Below are positions 21,784 to 33,183 of a stretch of 64,000 nucleotides of DNA, piece after piece. The stretch is from NCBI GenBank assembly GCA_039583875.1, contig CM077157.1, forward strand, positions 78,926,346 through 78,990,345, read 5' to 3'. Both the position numbers and the translations under genes were made by a program. The DNA is from Platanthera guangdongensis. Taxonomy: Eukaryota > Streptophyta > Magnoliopsida > Asparagales > Orchidaceae. How positions within the stretch are numbered: the stretch's first letter is position 1; each line of letters opens with the position of its first letter. Below the pieces are notes generated by a model. The model was not told the DNA's origin and did not search any database. It saw only the letters and a list, made by a program, of their open reading frames with translations.

Positions 21784-23220
21784 TGTAACACCCCTAATTT
21801 TTTGATATTTATTTTAATTCCTTTAGTGGCATATTTTGACGTCAGGGCATTACGTTGACGCGTAGTAGATGGGTACCGTTGCTGGAGCGTGACTTTTGCT
21901 CATTTGGTATCTGTGGTTTTGGCTTGGAATATTAGAATGGCTAATTTCTAGTGTGTTTTGAGATTTCCCTTGAGAGTCAGGTTTGTTTTGGAACTCAGTG
22001 GAGCCTATTTGGGATATTTGGGATTTTGACTTCGGGGAGTTTTACCCGAGTTTGGTTTGTCGAATTTTGATTTCGATTCCGGCGTTGGATTCGTAGCATC
22101 GATATTTAGTTTCGGTGTGAATTTCATGGAAATCCGAGATGATTTGGAATTTTCGGTTGTTCAGATGTTTAGTGCAATAATAATATATTATATTATTTAT
22201 ATACTATAAGTATAAATACCCTTATGATATGACGGAAACCCTATTCATCGTCTCCCCCAAGCCATTAGACAGTTTTGCAAAAGTGAGAAAGCGACAGACA
22301 TCGCTAGGCTTCCGACCACCGATTGAAGGCACTCCGGTGCTCGAAATCATCGTCGGAGGGTAGATCCGGATAGCTCTCATCGAGATATACATTCTTACGG
22401 TGATTTTTTCTCATTTCTTGGATTTTTGGGTGTTAGGTTATTCGATTTTAACCCTTGTTTAGCCTAAAAATTTTCAGTAAGTGTAGACAAGGTGTTCTTG
22501 GGGCCAGATCTTGGAGGAGGAGCGATTACGTTGCCGGATTTCGGGCGATTTGAGGCAACTAGTTATTTATTTCCCTTGCAATGTCTTCCTTGTGTATTTC
22601 CTGTTTCTTTTCTTTCCCTCCTTAATATTTAGGAGAACTTTTGTATTTGGTCTAGGATGATCTACTGCGTAGTGTTGGATTCCTAGTTTAAGGCAATCCA
22701 CCAATTAGAGGGAACGTAGCCTAAGTAAAATCCATCGATTATAAGACTGTTACTCTAAGTTGGAATTCGTCGAATATGGCAATTAGCTTACCTTTAAATC
22801 CGTCAAATATGGTGGGGTCATCCTGAGTGAAATTCGTCAAGTATGGGTCTTTGGATTAAGTCAAAATCGTCAAATAGCCTAGGCATTGAGTAAAGTCAGA
22901 TTCGTTAAGTAATCTCAATGAATTCGTCGAGTATCTGTCTCGACATTGATGTATTCTGCATTAGTTGAGTTTAAGCGTCGGGTTCGTCGAGTATCAGCCT
23001 TGGCGTTGAGTGAATTTGACGTGGCGTCGAGAGCATCAACTGATGTGTGAGTCTAAGTAAATTTCGTCGAGTATCAGGCTTGGAGTTGAGTGATTTGGTT
23101 TTGGCATCGAGAGCGTCGAGTGCTAGTGAGGGTAAGTATACTTTGTCATGTAATATCTACGAATTTGTTGAGTACTGGTGGTTTGGCATCGAGAGCATCG
23201 CATGAACTAGACAACGTTGA
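21784..23220 (+). repeat. LTR-like remnant beginning TGTAACACCCC
   Basis: A Tekay-like start. TATAAATA at 22211-22218 is a plausible TATA box, about 430 bp in. A degenerate tandem block follows (22720-23180). No coding sequence or second LTR was found. The right limit is uncertain. Confidence 0.5.
22720..23180. repeat. Degenerate 50-70-bp tandem repeats containing TTCGTCGAGTAT
   Basis: About eight units contain ATTCGTCGAGTATC or close variants. Several are followed by CTTGGCGTTGAGTGA. The GCGTTGAGTGA word also occurs in the hairpin array of SIRE element A, but here without a clear return arm. Confidence 0.75.
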
Positions 23221-23223
23221 GCG

Positions 23224-23355
23224 GAACACAAGGAGTACTGACCTACCCAACACAAGAAAAAATGAGCAAAAATGCATGAAAAAGAAACATAAGCGCTGGG
23301 GTAAAAATATGAGCAGAACATAAGGAGTACTGACCTACCCAACACAAGAAAAAAC
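23224..23355. repeat. Direct repeat of about 40 bp, 92 bp apart
   Basis: A string starting GAACACAAGGAGTACTGACC and ending CAACACAAGAAAAAA occurs at 23224 and, with one change near its start, at 23316. Confidence 0.9.
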
Positions 23356-24927
23356 ATTTGATTTGAAACATTTGTCAGAGCACATGAAAGTTGGACAACA
23401 CATGTGAATCTTAATATGCAAGATTTGGAGTACAATGTTAAGAGATTTATAGAGTTAATATAATGTTACATTGTAAGCAACATGAGTAGTAATTGTGTAC
23501 TAGTACACTTGTTCTATAGATAGTCAATGCAGTTTAAGTCTAATTTTTATGCATGAAAGCATTAGATAGAATAATGATAGGTCTATGTGTAGCATCATAA
23601 AGAAAAACATCAGGTAAAAATAATTATTAATAATGTTTTATCTTAGTAAGGCAATATGCTAACATAAGAGTAATGAAGTTAAAAATCACATCACATTTCT
23701 ATCTACTCTATACCAAGGCTAGAACATGGGGCTCTAACTCAATTTGTAGTCTTTGCACAAGATCAAAGTGATTCTATAGACCAAGGCGCTCATTGTCACA
23801 ATGCTCATTGAGGCTTATCGGGAGAGATGAGAAGGGCTTGGTGGGCATCCTTGACACATGATTAGATAACACACATAATATTTTTTTCACATTTTTTCTC
23901 ATTCATTTCTTCTGTCACTATTTCTTTTAAATTATTTTAGAGTTCAAGGTCCCCGAATTAATCAAAATCTATCCACATAGATAGATACACTTTAACTTGT
24001 ATACACAAGACTTGTTCCCTAGAATTTTGGCACAAATTTCTAAGCTTTATATAAAAACATGAATACCGCGACATTGTTTGTTCAAGTCATTCCTATCGTG
24101 TTAGACACAATATCACGAGTCATAACATGTAAGCTTTGAATTTATACAAGAGTGCATTTTCTAGGGATGTGTGAATAGTGAAATGTCATTACACTACCTA
24201 AATCCTCACACATCCCTAGAGGCATATTCAACATACATTATCTTGTCTAACGTACTCAGTAGTTAAGCACCAATAGATTAGACACAACATGACAAAATAG
24301 ACATTGTTCAACAAAAATTAGTAATAATATATCAAACATTATCGTTAATCTTTATGTTTTAGGTTCTTGTCATGTATTTCCTCAGAATGATCATTCCATT
24401 TTTTTATTTTAGGCTTTTATATATTTAAAAAAGACCTACTTTCCGACAGCGCTATTGCTACCACGCGGTGGTAACTCACAGGAATGCAAGTTCATAAAAC
24501 AAATGGCCCGGAGTTCTATAATTTTTATCTCTTCAATATTATGAAAAATACTTGTGTCTCAAAAATAAAGTTTGAAAAGGACACAAGGCTCACATGCCTG
24601 TATTGGACAATTATGCATGAACTAGAGGATCATGAGCTATAGTGAGATATTAGTCATGCAAATGACATGATATAAGCAACTCCAAGATTATAAGTACCCA
24701 AACTATACGTCTACACCCTAGCCCTATTCTATGTGATGGATGGGAATGAGGAGCTACACAAATGTTGTAAGTTGTGGTGTTAATCCCATATACATACAAA
24801 AGAACCCGCTCAACCGAACCTTCTTTCCCCAAGCGCCACTCAAGGACCTACTGGAACCCTCCCTGGTTATGGACAAGACGTGTTTTATAGTTTAGCATCT
24901 CTAATGCACACAATCCTACGCCGCTGC
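23356..24927. other. AT-rich segment without recognised genes
   Basis: No frame longer than 60 codons resembles a known protein. A TACCAC/GTGGTA inverted repeat lies near 24458-24472. Element B inserted at its right end, so this segment was once continuous with 48295 onward. Confidence 0.6.
24923..24927. repeat. Target site duplication of element B, left copy (GCTGC)
   Basis: Identical to 48295-48299. The match confirms the outer limits of element B. Confidence 0.92.
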
Positions 24928-25089
24928 TGTAACATCCCATTTCCAACTAGACCCAAAAGTGTGGTTATTGGCCATGACTAGGTCATGACCAAACCCTAGG
25001 AAGCCCAAGAAGACCAAGGAAACCTAAGAATGTGGGTGAGACCACTATGCTCTGCAAATAGTAAATTCCTGAACCTTTGTTTAAGATAA

Positions 25090-25800
25090 CCATGGGGCTT
25101 CACCAAGACTTCAAGACCCCACCATGTTCTCATCAAACCATGGTAAGATCCATTAGATCAATAAGGACCCATGGAGGGCAGTCAAAAGGGTTAAGTTGAC
25201 CCAAGTCAACCCTAACCCTAAATGGGTCAAACCAACCTTCTTAGGGTCAATTGACCATCCCCAAGCCAAGTGGACCCCACCCAAGCCCACCTAACCCTAG
25301 AGTGAGGTCAATGGGTCACCTAGGACCCATTGGGGTCCACCCAAGAGTCTAAGTTGACCAAAGTCAACTCTAACTCTAAATGGGTCAACCTAGCCTACAT
25401 TGGGTCAAACTGGCCTACACAAGGGCCAATTGAAGTTCCCTTAGCCAAGTGGACCCCACACATACCTTCATAACCATAGTGAGAGGCCAACGGGTCACCA
25501 AGGACCCATTGGGGCCAACCAAAAAGGCTAAGTTGACCAAAGTCAACTCTAGCCCTAAAGTAGTCATGGTACCCTACTTAAGGGTCAAGTGACCTCTAAA
25601 GGGCCAATACAACACTACCTAGGCCTCAATGGAGGCCAATGGGTCACCAAGGATCCATTTGGGCCAACCTCAAAGACCAAATTGACCTAAGTCAACCCTA
25701 GCCTAGGTTTGGGTCAACCTAACCCAAATGGGCTAACTCAAGCTCAAGCCCAACTCACTTGGGCTAACCATATTTTGGGGGATGAAATAAATATGTGGGC
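25090..25800. repeat. Inverted-repeat block with paired TTGACC motifs, left LTR of element B
   Basis: GTTGAC-n4-GTCAAC occurs about every 180 bp. GGTCAATTGACC (25245-25256) is a perfect palindrome. CAATGGGTC-acctag-GACCCATTG (25309-25332) recurs with one mismatch near 25490 and 25638. TTGACC/TTGACT is the W-box core bound by WRKY factors, so the block offers many paired potential sites. The same block is at 33590-34300. Confidence 0.88.
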
Positions 25801-25902
25801 TGCCAATATGAGATTTACCAGCCAACTTAGTGACTATGAGAGAGACAGAGAGAGAGAGAGAGAATCTCAAAATTAAAGAATAATTTAGGAGAGAGAAAGG
25901 GG

Positions 25903-25910
25903 TATATTTA
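25903..25910 (+). promoter_or_regulatory. Candidate TATA box, left LTR of element B
   Basis: TATATTTA lies about 50 bp downstream of a GA-rich tract. The matching box in the right LTR is 34407-34414. Confidence 0.5.
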
Positions 25911-28900
25911 AGGGTATTTAGTGGAATAAGCCACTTGGACCCATGCCATCAGCCCCCACATGGGCTGGCCGACCCTTGGAAGTCTTGAGAAGGAGCTTGG
26001 ATGGAGTGGGGCCCACCCATGCATGCATGGTGACAATAACAAAGTAAACCCTCCACCTTGCACATAGGAATTATCACCCTCCCCTTTTACTTCATCTTCT
26101 CACTTTCTCCCTCTCCCCTTTCAGTTTCACCACTCTCAGAACAAGGAGAGCAGCAGCAGAGAGAGAGAGAGAAACCATGCTTTGGCCGTGAAAACCAAGG
26201 GAGAAGCACCGCCGCCGCCGCAATGGTTCCCCGCCGCTCCTCACGTCGCAAGGCCGCCGGGAAGGTCCTCCCTCACCTCTCTCTTTTGTATAGATCTTAG
26301 GGATGTTTAGGTTAGGGTTCGTGCTTGAATGAGCACGAACCCAGATCTTCATTTTCAGCCATTAATGGTGTTTTGCAAGCTTCGGGTGAGGTGGCGCCGC
26401 CACCTCCGGCCGCCCTAGCCGCCGGAAAATGCTTGCCCCCACCACCGTGAGAGGGGAGCTGATGATATCCGTTGGAGGCACCTCCGGAGGCGGCCGGGAA
26501 AAGCCCCGTGAAAATTCGGCTGGAAACCAGTCGGTTTGGGGAAGATGAGCAGCAGTCGTCGGATTGCTTTAGGATTACTGCCATGCAATATTCTAAATTC
26601 TGGATTTATTTAATTAATGAATAGTGTCATTTTTTATATCTTTTACAACAGACCAATGCATGCAAAGTTTAGGACCCCTACATCCTTTTCCATAAACTAT
26701 TCTCAACATGAAACTTGTAGGTCTTGGAGGCACCTTTAATTTGACATGTTACACATAATTTTTGGTTAAGTGTACTGCCATATAGAGACATTTTCCTAGG
26801 GCTGGTCCTAGGATAGGTCAGAAACTAAAATGGGTGCCCTGCCCAAACCCTAAGTCCAAATGGGCTGAAATTTTGGGTTTGTGGCTTAATTAGCAATATA
26901 TAGGCCCTCCCCAGAAATGGGAATTTTTGGGGAAAATAATTCTATAGTTTTTGTCCAAATATGATAAATTACATTTTATTGATATTTGGGGCATATCAAC
27001 TACAAAATGACCCAAATTTTGGTGGTCTGCCCTTAGAGGTATATTAGACCTATGGTAGAAACATTAGACAATATAAATATCTGCATGTTGAGATATCTCA
27101 CATGCAAGATCTAAAAATTAAATGGCCTTGGGCTGCAAATAGCAAAATGCAGAAATTTGATAGTGATGCCCAAGCCCATCCAGAGGCCCAAATGACCTGC
27201 GATTTTGGGGAGTAACTGGTTTAGGGCATATTTAGGTCCTGCCAAAAAATGGGATTAATTGGAATTAAAATTAGGGTGGAATTACTAAATTACCCCTAAG
27301 CTTGTTTAGGTGATTCTTAGAGTAGTTCAACTACAAAAGGCCCCAATTTTTGGTGGCATGTCCATGAGGACATTATTATGGCATGTTTATAGTTTTATCC
27401 CTTATGGATCACAGCAAGTTAGGGAAACATCTTGCATGCGATGGCTTGTAAAGGACTTGGTGTGCTTATAGCCAAATGAAGAAAAAAAAATGAAATATTG
27501 AAGGCACAGCCATTTTAGACCACTGACTTAGTATTACTTTAAGTACCCTCCACTCTTTGGGGAAAATAGATGAATTAGTGTTGACTTACCCTTGGACCCA
27601 AGTTCACACCCTAAGGATGGACCTTTAGGGGGTTGTGAAGGACATAGGGGCAAATGCCCTTGTATGGCCTTGTAAATCAGTAGAGAGTTAGTTTAGATAT
27701 ATTTAAGACTGGTTGAAATATTAGGGAATTTTGAAGTAGTTAAGTAACTCCAAAGTCAAACCCTAGTTTTAGGGTAGAAGCACTAATATGCCAAAATGGT
27801 AACTTAACCTCATCTAAAAACTGTGAAAATGGGGTAGAATGAATATTAGGGTGAATTGAACCCCTAGATATTTTTATTGGAATTTTATGGATTATATTTA
27901 TGGTAGTTCCTTTGTTAATTATCAAAGTATCCAATTCAGTATTTGATTTAATTTGATCATTTAGTTTAATTGGAATCTAGTAGAACTTGGCCAGGAGAGG
28001 TTTTTGACATAAATAGAGGCCTCTGAATTTTATTTTAATTTTTAAATGATTTTATATATTGCTTCCTTCATAAATTTTGTAAATGCCATACTTGGTAAAT
28101 AAATCATTTAAAAAGGAATGTAACTTGTAAAAATATGAATTTTGGCCATTGATGATTTTAGGATGATATCTACTGTTAGGAATTTAATTAGGAATTTTTG
28201 AAATATATTCATAGTACTTGATTCACAAATATGCCCTTGTAGATTTGTGTATTGAATTTATTTAGAATTAAATATTCTGTGAAAAATCATGAAAGTTTGG
28301 CCAGTGCTAATTTTACGATTTTAGTAGTGTAATATATTTATCTCAAATTATTTGGATGACAATTTAAAGTAGTTGATTTACAAATCTTGGAATATGGGAA
28401 TTTACTGCAAAAATAATTTTAGGCCCCATAAATGTTTGTGTAAAATGTCAAATTTGGAAATTGTCACTTTTGGATATATGGAATTTTATCATGAATTTAT
28501 GGAACATTAATGATGTCTAAAATGTATACTTCATGATCAACTCGACTATAATTGGCCCTTTTAATAAATTATTTAAATAGAAGATTAATTGAGGAAAATA
28601 TAATATTCGGGAATTAAATCATTTATGTCATGATAGGACTGCAGTAATAATCTTAGGTCATTCAGATGAAAACTCGAAGGACATCCTATCATGAACATCA
28701 CTTAGTATAGGTCGGTCTGCAAATAGTAATTTGGGGAAAAGATGTATTAGGATAAGAGTTGGAATATGGTGGAGTTAGTCGTGTTGAATTGTTTGAATAA
28801 AAGTGGACGAGTCACCTAGAAAGTTCTAAGGTGTGGTGGGAATCTTGTGGATGTGTGTTAGAAGGTAAGCGAGTTCGACGAAAGATCGTCGTGCCAGCGA

Positions 28901-29229
28901 GAGTGAAAGGTCTAAACTACCTTAGGATTAGCCTATCACAATATGAGAAGGTAATGGGTAAAGGAAATCAACCAATAATATTAATAAGTACCTTGCGAAA
29001 GGGAACGCTGGGCGTAATCCCAACACAGTTCCTAGTGCCCCTTGAGAGCCCTTCACAGGGAATACCGGGGGCAGTCCTGGGTTAACCTAAACCTTAAAGA
29101 ACAAATCAAAAGAGTAATTTAATAAATATGGTTTCACACTGCACTCAGTAGTTGGACAAGTATTGGAAATGGGTAAGTCGTCCCGAGGTGTTCAAAGGGG
29201 CGCCATCCCGCGGTGTTCAAAGGGATGAG

Positions 29230-29375
29230 GTTTGGAATAAGAGACGGACGTTTCGGTCCGGTGAGCTTTGGCTCGGATGATACTTGTGACGGACGGGATG
29301 GTCCGGGGAGCTTTGGCTCGGTTGATACTTGTGACGGACGGGATGGTCCGGGGAGCTTTGGCTCGGTTCTGATAC
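29230..29375. repeat. Three 57-bp tandem repeats in the LTR of element B
   Basis: Units contain GACGGACGGGATGGTCCGG and GAGCTTTGGCTCGG. GAGC-tttg-GCTC is itself a small stem. The equivalent array in the right LTR lies at 46840-46975. Confidence 0.9.
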
Positions 29376-29837
29376 GATAAACTTGCATGTGCATAAATCT
29401 AGTGGCGGGGCATGCGGTACTGGCCGTTCGTCACACCGATGGCAGTACGGTGCACCAGGCGGTTATGAGAGTTAGAGGGGCCAGTGGGTTGTTTTACACT
29501 GTGGTCTGGAGGACGACCCCCGATAACGCACATCCGACCCAACAAGACTGACGGGTTGTCAGCAAAGTACGTACGCGAGACTCTAGAGTGCACCTTGGAC
29601 GTGTACAGAGGCGTATGAGAGGGGTCTAAGGCTTGGTAGTGTGCATACCAGCCTAGAAGCGGAGACGCCCGCTCCGCTGCTGTCGTAGCCACAGCGGTGG
29701 TACCTGAGAGTGATGCTAGCTCTCAAAAAGTGGGAACTAAAGGTCTGTGTGCACAGAGTCGGGTGTGTGTGTTGCACTTGCATGTCCATCATACCCACTT
29801 GCATGTCATAGCATAATCGATTCATTTAACCCTGACA

Positions 29838-30053
29838 CCTAAAGTATAAGTGGTATGGGACGCTTATACATTAGGCCCTGCAAAACGACCCCTTGGTCTA
29901 TAAGCTTGTGTGGGCAAGTTTATAAATTAAGGTTATTTCAATATTTATATGCTGCTTGTGATAACCGACACCCCAACGTATAAAGTGGTATGGGACATTT
30001 TATACGATGGGAGGCTTGTAGAAGATCCCTTGGCTTATGTGTATTCACATAAG
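29838..30053. repeat. Ladder of four stem-loops near the LTR end of element B
   Basis: Stems: CCTAAAGTATAAG with CTTATACATTAGG (29838-29874, one mismatch); TATAAGCTTG with CAAGTTTATA (29899-29924, one mismatch); CGTATAAA with TTTATACG (29977-30006); CTTATGTG with CACATAAG (30034-30053). Stems 1 and 3 differ but share the loop word GTGGTATGGGAC. The right LTR keeps the set at 47445-47655. Confidence 0.85.
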
Positions 30054-30696
30054 TGAAGGTTATATTCCTTTCTTACTTTACTCATTATAACCTGATTATA
30101 AATTACTAGCTAGGTCCCCCTGTCACCTGTTTTTGATTTCTCTCCTCTTTCACGTCCTTTCCTTTCTTCCTCCCTGCTCGGTGCCTAGGAGCATGGGGGA
30201 AGGGGTGGGGGACGATAGGGCTTAGTCATTTATACTAATGGTTTTAGAACCACATCATATTAGGGGATCGTGGAGCCGAGTATGGAGGAGCAGCCCAGGA
30301 GACCGGTGCAGTTGGAGATAGCGCAGTCTAGCTCAGGAGTACAGCCAGCTGGGATCGTGAGTTCCGACTTCTAGTAGTTGTTTTGTTTTGCTTCCGCATG
30401 AGGGATCTGTAGTGAGGATATGGATGTACTAGGCTTCAACCCTTTTATTTCTGTACACTTTATTATTCTGTGGACACTCCCTTCGTGGAGATTTTTTTTT
30501 TATATATATGTGATATGCTGTGGACTTGTCTTCTCTTGTACTACTACTTTTGCGTCAGCTGCGATCGATTTGGCCGGCAGGATCGGTGTCTTGTAGTGAC
30601 GACCTTACCGGGTACGAAGGTGTCACCGCAAGGCGGCGGTTCTGGGCCTAAGACCCCGGGGTTTTAAAAAGAAAAAAAAAGAGGGGGTCTTACAAG

Positions 30697-30708
30697 TGGT
30701 AGCAGAGC
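30697..30708 (+). promoter_or_regulatory. Primer-binding site of element B
   Basis: TGGTAGCAGAGC lies 2 nt after the LTR. It fits initiator tRNA-Met except for G in place of T at the sixth base. Confidence 0.85.
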
Positions 30709-30828
30709 GCAAACCTCGATCCAAAAGTAACAGTCCACAACCCCTGGGTCACCCCCGCGCGAGTTTAGTTTGGGGACAAACTAAGCAGCGGAAGCAGTGG
30801 TATGCCCATGTGGGGATCACATATATAA

Positions 30829-31990
30829 TTGTCCATTTTAGTTAAGGTTGAAAAAGTTCTGACAATAAATTTTGTGACGCAACCTCCAGTACTGCCTACA
30901 CAGATTAAAGAAGTTGCATCACCGCCGCCGGTTCCCACTCAATTCCTACAGTCTGACATGGGACAGACTCTGACGGCTATCCCGGAAGCCTTAAGGAACC
31001 AACAGGCCCCGGCTCCGCAGCCTATTCCGGGAGCCAACTGGCTCGGCATCTTTCGAGGACTCTCTCCCCCGTCCTACTTGGGGACAGAGGGGGTAGTTCG
31101 TACAGAGGAATGGGTAGACATCATAGAGGAGATGCTGACAGGGATACGGAGCCCTTGGGAGGAGAGGGTGCCACTGGTTGTTTCCTGCTTGGAGTCCCAT
31201 GCCAAGCGGTGGTGGAAGATAGTTCTGGAGACTACCTTTGCTGATAGGGAGGCTGCCGAGGTGACGCGGGAGGAGTTCAGGCTCATGCTGTTGGAGCACT
31301 TTGTTCCGCAGTCGGCCCGAGATGAGCTGGAGGACCGCTTCTTGCAGTTGAAGCAAGGTTCCAGGACGGTGGTGGAATACCATCGAGAATTCAACCATCT
31401 GGCCCGTTTTGCAGACTCCTACCGGCTAGATGAGGCATCGTACACCAAGAGGTTCTATAAAGGTTTACGGGAAGACATGAGGGATGCACTTCTTTTCGTT
31501 TCGGACGGGCCTATCACTCGTATTCTGGAGATGGCAAAAAGGTTAGAGGCAGATTGGCTCACCACCAGAGGCCGGAAATGGCCAACGGAGGATCAGAGCC
31601 GGGGAGCCCGAAACGATCAGCGGCGAGGTCGTGCGCCAGAGGTACCAAAGGTGGACGATCAGCCTCGACAGGAGGTGAGGCAGGAGGCAAGGGGGCAGGT
31701 GACGATGGCACCTCAGCCTATTCAGATGAGAGATGTGCAGAGACCGGGAGGTGGGGCTTACACTCCGTCAGAATGTTACCACTGCCATCAGGTGGGGCAC
31801 ATCAAGAGAAACTGTCCCGTGAGAGGGATGCCTCCACCAGCACCACAGATTGCCCCACCGACTCAGCATTTTGGAGGCCGAGGACGTGGCCAAGGACGCG
31901 GATATCAGGGTAGAGATCGCAGGCCGGGAGGACAGCAGATTTATGCACTGGACCTGGCTCAACCCAGGAACCCGGAGCAAGTGATTACAG
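30829..31990 (+). CDS. Gag of element B
   Basis: About 388 codons open up to a putative splice donor. Read without splicing, the frame continues to a TAG at 32035-32037. Features: Pro-rich N-terminus, capsid core (GLSPPSYLGTEG, SCLESHAKRWWK, EHFVPQSARDELEDRF, FLQLKQGSRTVVEYHREFNH, KRFYKGLREDMRDAL), a basic linker, zinc knuckle CYHCHQVGHIKRNC and an Arg/Gly-rich tail, which bind and package element RNA. No frameshift is visible. The start is unclear: the frame opens after a TAA at 30826 without an early ATG, and a TTTTAG acceptor-like end lies at the opening, so the true 5' end may be supplied by a spliced leader exon. Closely related in domain order to Gag of element A. Confidence 0.88.
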
Positions 31991-32120
31991 GTACGATCAA
32001 AAAGTTTTTCTTTTTACTTAAGTTCTTTCCTTCCTAGAAAAGTAGTTTCATGAACTTGAATTATTAAAACTAGGCAGGAAAACCAGAAATAGAACTCTTA
32101 AGTGAATTTTACAATCTCAG
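31991..32120 (+). other. Putative 130-nt spliceosomal intron between gag and protease, element B
   Basis: The donor is ACAG|GTACGA and the acceptor ATCTCAG|GC. The segment is T-rich and contains stops in the gag frame. Gag and protease are in different frames here; removing 130 nt puts them in one, splitting a Gly codon after its first base. The codon context (Val-Ile-Thr-Gly) matches that of element A (Val-Val-Thr-Gly). This is inference from sequence only. Confidence 0.72.
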
Positions 32121-32360
32121 GCATCGTCTTCATTTGCGGCAAGCCCACACACACTCTCTTCGACGCGGGTGCTTCGCACTCGTTTGTGTCGGAGACCTTT
32201 ATCCAAGGGTTAGGAGGTGTGGAGAGGATCACCGCCCAGATGTTATGGATACGGCTACCTGACGGGTCGGAGCTGTTCGCATTATCCCATTGCAACCTGG
32301 AGGCATGGATAGACGGAAAACCATTCGAAGCTACATCGACAATTCTGTTGCTGCCTCCAA
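32121..32360 (+). pseudogene. Protease fragment of element B (altered active site, 3' deletion)
   Basis: Shows the retropepsin motif region TLFDAGASHSFVSETF. The usual Asp-Thr/Ser-Gly triad reads Asp-Ala-Gly, which would be expected to weaken or abolish activity. The frame then runs into integrase sequence in another frame (from about 32361) after a deletion that removed the protease end, RT, RNase H and most of integrase. As read it ends at a stop at 32485. Confidence 0.88.
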
Positions 32361-33183
32361 GCCCAGACAGATGGGCAAACAGAGCGCACAAAACGGACAC
32401 TGGAGGACCTGCTGAGACTGTGTATTGTGGACCGTGGAGAGCCCTGGGAGAGGATGTTGCCCCTAGTGGAGTTTTCGTACAATAACAGTCATCAGTCTAG
32501 TATACAGATGGCTCCATATGAGGCATTGTATGGGCGGAAATGTAGGACTCCGTTGTCTTGGATATAAGACGAAGGTCCAAAAATTGAGGGCACGGACTTT
32601 ATCGAGGATACTGAGGTGCAGGTACGACTGATACGAGATAGAATGTTGGAGGCGCAGAGCAGGCAGGCGAAGTATTATGACGCTCGACATCGTCTAGTGG
32701 AATTTCAGGCAAGGGATCGGGTGTTCTTGAAGATCCAGCCGATGCATGGGGTTTCACGAGTACGTGGTCGGCGGAAGAAGCTTAGCCCGAGGTACATGAG
32801 GCCGTTCAAGATTCTGGAGCGGATCGGTCCATTAGCTTACCGGCTGGAGCTGTCACCGGAGCTGGCCGGCATGCATGACGTCTTTCACGTGTCTTCACTC
32901 AAGAGGGCTCTACTACGCCCGGAGTTGCAGATTACGGCCACTGATGGGCCGGCAGCTTCGGATCGATCTGTACATTTGGAGCCGATACGGATCGACGACC
33001 AGGGGATACGAGTCTTGCGCCGCAAGAAGATCCCGCTAGTCACGGTCCTATGGAGGAACCACGGACGAGAGGAGCATACCTGGGAGCCACAGGACCTGAT
33101 GCAGGAAAGATATCCGGAGCTATTTAGTCAGGTATACCTCACAACCTCTCAACATGTTTATTTTACCTTCCTGTTTTTAAACT
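32361..33183 (+). pseudogene. Integrase C-terminal fragment with chromodomain-like tail, element B
   Basis: Begins at QTDGQTER near the end of the catalytic core, so the zinc finger and first two acidic residues are lost. A TAA lies at 32565-32567. The remainder is open: QAKYYDARHR, GVSRVRGRRKKLSPRYMRPF, HDVFHVSSLK, and the chromodomain-like VTVLWRNHGREEHTWEPQ and YPELF. Similar in arrangement to the integrase tail of element A, confirming the shared Tekay type. Not functional alone. Confidence 0.92.

Larger units (their letters stand above)
24928..30694 (+). repeat. Left LTR of element B (5767 bp)
   Basis: Aligns to 33428-37494 plus 46590-48294; after removing the nested element the two LTRs are 5767 and 5772 bp. 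Contents: paired-motif block (25090-25800), a GA microsatellite (25845-25862), a TATA-like box (25903), GC-rich islands in an 80-codon open frame (26058-26300) and at 26385-26520, a long AT-rich middle, three 57-bp repeats (29230-29375), a ladder of stem-loops (29838-30053) and an A-rich end in which AAGACCCC pairs with GGGGTCTT. Confidence 0.95.

Noticed and set aside
25205..25225. CCCTAACCCTAAA, like the plant telomere repeat
   Set aside because: Only two copies, inside an LTR and part of a longer non-telomeric repeat (CCCTAAATGGGTCAA).
26058..26300. 80-codon frame in the LTR of element B as a host gene
   Set aside because: No domain and a GA-microsatellite-rich start; kept only as a possible captured fragment.
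30664..30690. A-rich run as a LINE or SINE poly-A tail
   Set aside because: It lies inside both LTR ends of element B, directly before the terminal TACA.
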